From positions 1 through 64,000 of the forward strand of contig ML210243.1 in the NCBI GenBank assembly GCA_004369085.1: a DNA stretch of 64,000 bases, written 5' to 3'. Shown here piece after piece: positions 61,369 to 64,000 of the stretch. Position 1 is the first letter of the stretch. Each line of letters starts with the position of its first letter. The DNA comes from Coprinopsis marcescibilis. Lineage: Eukaryota; Basidiomycota; Agaricomycetes; Agaricales; Psathyrellaceae. The notes under the pieces were generated by a model. That model searched no databases. It had not been told where the DNA came from and was given only the letters and a program-made list of their open reading frames with translations. A program made the position numbers and the translations under genes.

Positions 61369-63116
61369 ATGCGTGAAGTCATCTCCGTCCACGTTGGGCA
61401 GGCTGGTGTCCAGATCGGTAATGCTTGCTGTAAGTCTCCTCGTTGGATACGTTGTCAGATACATCTCATTGCCATTGTGGCACGAACACTCGTCGAGAAA
61501 CGCGTCGGTTGGCGTGAGATGTGCCTGTCCAATGGTGATGAAGTGGCATGATGCTTAATCAGATCATCTTCGCAGGGGAACTCTACACCGTCGAGCATGG
61601 CCTTAGCGTAAGTTAAATGCTCTCTTGATAACTCTGTAACTGACCCAGTGCTCTTAGCCCGATGGTCGCCTGATGGAAGGGTCGCCTTCTGCCAACGATG
61701 GTGGCTTCAGCACTTTCTTCTCCGAAACGTCGTCTGGCAAACACGTGCCCCGGTCTCTCTACATTGACCTTGAGCCCAATGTGATCGACGAGGTTAAGGC
61801 TGGCCCATACCGAAGTCTTTTCCATCCCGAGACTCTGGTCACTGGCAAGGAGGACGCTGCCAGCAACTGTACGTTTTGTGTGCCAAGAACTGCGTGTTCG
61901 GCTGCTGAACAGACGCCACAGATGCTCGTGGTCACTACACCATCGGCAAGGAGCAGATTGACACTGTCATGGACAAGGTCCGCCGTCTTGCAGACAACTG
62001 CTCGGGTCTCCAGGGGTTCTTCGTCTTCCACTCCTTCGGTGGTGGAACTGGATCCGGTTTCGGCGCCCTCATTTTGGAGAAGCTTTCCACCGACTACGGC
62101 AAGAAATCTAAGCTCGAGTTCAGCGTCTATCCCGCGCCGACCTTGGCCAACTCCGTCGTTGAGCCCTACAATTCGGTTTTGACCACCCACACCACCCTCG
62201 AGCACTCTGACTGCTCGTTCATGGCAAGTTTGAGCATCTATTGAACAACCAGCCCCTAAGTATTGAACCAATAGGTTGACAACGAAGCCATCTACGACAT
62301 CTGCAAGAAGAACTTGAACATCGTTTCGCCCAGTCTCACTAACTTGAACAGGCTCATCGCTCAAGTGGTCTCTTCCATCACGGCTTCCTTGCGATTCGAT
62401 GGTTCTTTGAACGTTGATCTTAACGAGTTCCAAACCAACTTGGTTCCGTAAGTCTTTCTTGCCATAACAGGACGGAATATCATTGAAACGCGTCTGAAGC
62501 TTCCCTCGTATCCATTTCCCTCTTGCCACCTTCGCTCCCATAATCTCCGCTGAGAAGGCCCACCATGAGCAGAACTCCGTTGCCGACATGACTTTCTCCT
62601 GCTTCGAGCCTGGCAACCAAATGGTCAAGTGCGATCCTCGTGAAGGCAAATACAGTGAGTGTTCAGCGATAGGTTACAGCGAAGCCATTGAAGTTAACGT
62701 ATTTTTCAGTGGCTTGTGCCCTTCTCTACCGAGGTGACGTTGTTCCCAAGGATGTCAACGCTGCCGTCTCTATCATCAAGACTAAGCGAACCATCCAATT
62801 CGTTGATTGGTGCCCAACTGGCTTCAAGCTCGGTATCTGCAACGAGCCTCCTGCTCACGTCCCTGGCGGTGATCTCGCCAAGGTCTCTCGCAGCATGTGC
62901 ATGCTTTCCAACACCACTGCCATCTCCAGCGCCTGGAGCCGACTCGACCACAAGTTCGATCTCCTGTACTCTAAGCGCGCCTTCGTCCACTGGTACGTTG
63001 GTGAAGGTATGGAGGAGGGCGAATTCTCCGAAGCTCGTGAGGATCTCGCTGCTTTGGAGAAGGATTACGAAGAAGTTGGCATTGATTCCGCCGACGTTGA
63101 GGAAGCGGAGTACTAA
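61369..63116 (+). CDS. TUB1: Alpha-tubulin
   Basis: Seven exons (61369-61429, 61576-61607, 61658-61868, 61922-62223, 62275-62447, 62500-62654, 62710-63116) give 446 residues. It is the non-exchanging-GTP subunit of the tubulin dimer. It begins [20 protein letters not shown], has the tubulin signature [16 protein letters not shown], the catalytic-Glu loop [52 protein letters not shown], and ends [15 protein letters not shown] with the C-terminal Tyr. The first intron (61430-61575, 146 bases) is much longer than the others, and the fourth intron has a GC donor (GCAAGT). The acetylation site Lys40 of animal alpha-tubulin is absent, as in many fungi. Confidence 0.97.
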
Positions 63117-63351
63117 TATGTCTTTCATTCTTTTTCGCATACCCGGTATACCTCTTCACGACATTTATGTTCTGTTTGTTAGCTACATTTTCTCCTGGCG
63201 GAAATTCACGATTTCATAATGATGACGATTTGAGATACATACCATGCTACTTAATACATTGTTCGTGTGATCAATCAGCATCAAGTACTGTCAAGGGAAC
63301 CTCAATTTGAAAACGATGAAGCAAGCAACGGCCAAACGATATAAGCTGCTA
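63117..63351. other. Convergent gap alpha-tubulin / glutaminyl-tRNA synthetase
   Basis: 235 bases between the two stop codons; AT-rich, presumably both 3' UTRs. Confidence 0.4.
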
Positions 63352-64000
63352 TCAAGACGATTTACCGGTGTCCTCCTTCAAGCTGACGATGCGGTTAAGG
63401 ACGATGTAATCTCCTTGTTTCCTTTCTGGCTTGGCGTCCGGTGCGTCATTTAGGCATTCCAATCTTGCGTCCTTGTCCAGGGCAAAGTAGGCCACGCGCA
63501 AGCCTTGGAAGCGGACGCATTCATTCCCGACCAACTGTTCAGCCGTTGCATGCGGAGTGTCATCATCGCTTGCTGGAGCGCTTCCCGTGGCGGCCTTGTT
63601 GGTGCGCTCTTTCGCTTCCACCCGGGCCTCCTCGAGCAGGCGTTTGGCAAGAGGCAAAAAGCCAACCTCGATCAACGCCGTTTTTATGACCTCGAGACTG
63701 TCGGGCGCGATGTCATTTCTGAAATCGCTAGGCGGCTTGTCACTCTTGAATAGACGATGGAAAACGCGGGTCTCGTCAATCTTGACAGGACTTCCTGAAG
63801 GAGCATATTCTGCAACCCATTGGATGAATGCTTTCGGCTTCTTAGGTTGACCTTCATTCTCCAACTTGCAAATCAATTCGATGACTTCGCCGGTTGCCGG
63901 GTCGGTTTTGTATGATGTGCAGGTGATGGGATATGGTGCTTGGAATAGGCCAACTGTCTTTCCGGGTGCAAGACGGAAGTAGTCTTTGGAATCCTCTAGC
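63352..64000 (-). CDS. Glutaminyl-tRNA synthetase, C-terminal part (partial)
   Basis: An uninterrupted minus-strand frame from the window edge to a TGA at 63352-63354, about 215 residues; the 5' part lies outside. The sequence [59 protein letters not shown] and [18 protein letters not shown] matches the anticodon-binding beta-barrel domains of eukaryotic GlnRS. The enzyme charges tRNA-Gln in the cytosol. GlnRS rather than GluRS is judged from the end [17 protein letters not shown] and [16 protein letters not shown]; a GluRS assignment is less likely but not excluded. Confidence 0.85.
   Translation of the reverse strand, partial: LEDSKDYFRLAPGKTVGLFQAPYPITCTSYKTDPATGEVIELICKLENEGQPKKPKAFIQWVAEYAPSGSPVKIDETRVFHRLFKSDKPPSDFRNDIAPDSLEVIKTALIEVGFLPLAKRLLEEARVEAKERTNKAATGSAPASDDDTPHATAEQLVGNECVRFQGLRVAYFALDKDARLECLNDAPDAKPERKQGDYIVLNRIVSLKEDTGKSS

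Noticed and set aside
61759..62649. 296-codon minus-strand open frame over alpha-tubulin
   Set aside because: Antisense of a codon-biased, highly conserved gene; it spans the introns as if they did not exist.

Overview
This is a gene-dense nuclear window from a filamentous fungus, almost certainly a basidiomycete of Agaricomycetes type. The evidence is architectural: most genes are cut into many short exons (up to 20) by introns of about 45-65 bases with GT(A/G)NG donors and CTNAC-like branch sites, intergenic gaps are short, and the conserved proteins are fungal (LEU2, YVC1-type TRP channel, REB1-like Myb factor, fungal PAF-acetylhydrolase). I cannot fix the genus from sequence alone. Gene models were rebuilt by hand by joining open frames at splice sites that keep the reading phase; exon coordinates are in each entry.

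Layout. 1-586 and 1695-6053 are gene-poor, around one orphan S/P-rich basic protein gene (587-1694). At 6054-7783 lies a CASTOR-like ACT-domain protein. A 2.25 kb gene-free stretch follows. Then come an orphan 561-residue protein (10038-12002, minus) and a membrane-anchored short-chain dehydrogenase (12786-14551, minus). From 14759 to 30287 eight genes alternate strand without exception: haspin kinase (-), GINS subunit PSF2 (+), YVC1 channel (-), ARPC3 (+), NOB1 (-), LEU2 (+), glycogen branching enzyme (-), RING protein (+). Two different RhoGEF genes sit tail to tail (30596-35200 plus, 35697-39212 minus). After a 1.3 kb gap come a GRR1-like leucine-rich-repeat protein (-), a small single-TM protein (+), a large TM-anchored amidohydrolase (-), a REB1/TTF1-like Myb protein (-), a CCDC97-like protein (-), a C2H2 protein (+), a DUF676 serine hydrolase (+), N-acetyltransferase NAA10/ARD1 (-), PAF-acetylhydrolase (-), an HSL-like hydrolase (+) carrying an in-frame stop, alpha-tubulin (+), and the C-terminal part of glutaminyl-tRNA synthetase (-) running off the right edge.

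How the genes relate. They do not form a pathway cluster; it is a housekeeping neighbourhood. Small local themes are visible: haspin and PSF2 share a divergent promoter containing two MluI cell-cycle boxes; ARPC3 and the two RhoGEFs are actin/Rho-linked; three serine alpha/beta hydrolases of different families lie within 9 kb (52.4-61.0 kb). I saw no rRNA, no confident tRNA, no CRISPR, no intact transposon.

The most interesting signals are: a TGA replacing the conserved Trp of the HSL-like hydrolase; a tandem amidohydrolase whose second unit has lost its metal-binding HxH; paired MluI boxes between a replication gene and a mitotic kinase gene; three GC-AG introns, one of them in alpha-tubulin; an 11-base internal exon and a 6-base coding first exon; and a GRR1-like gene whose F-box end is missing and collides with a divergent gene carrying an ATGA-overlapping uORF. 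I found no clearly new multi-gene system.
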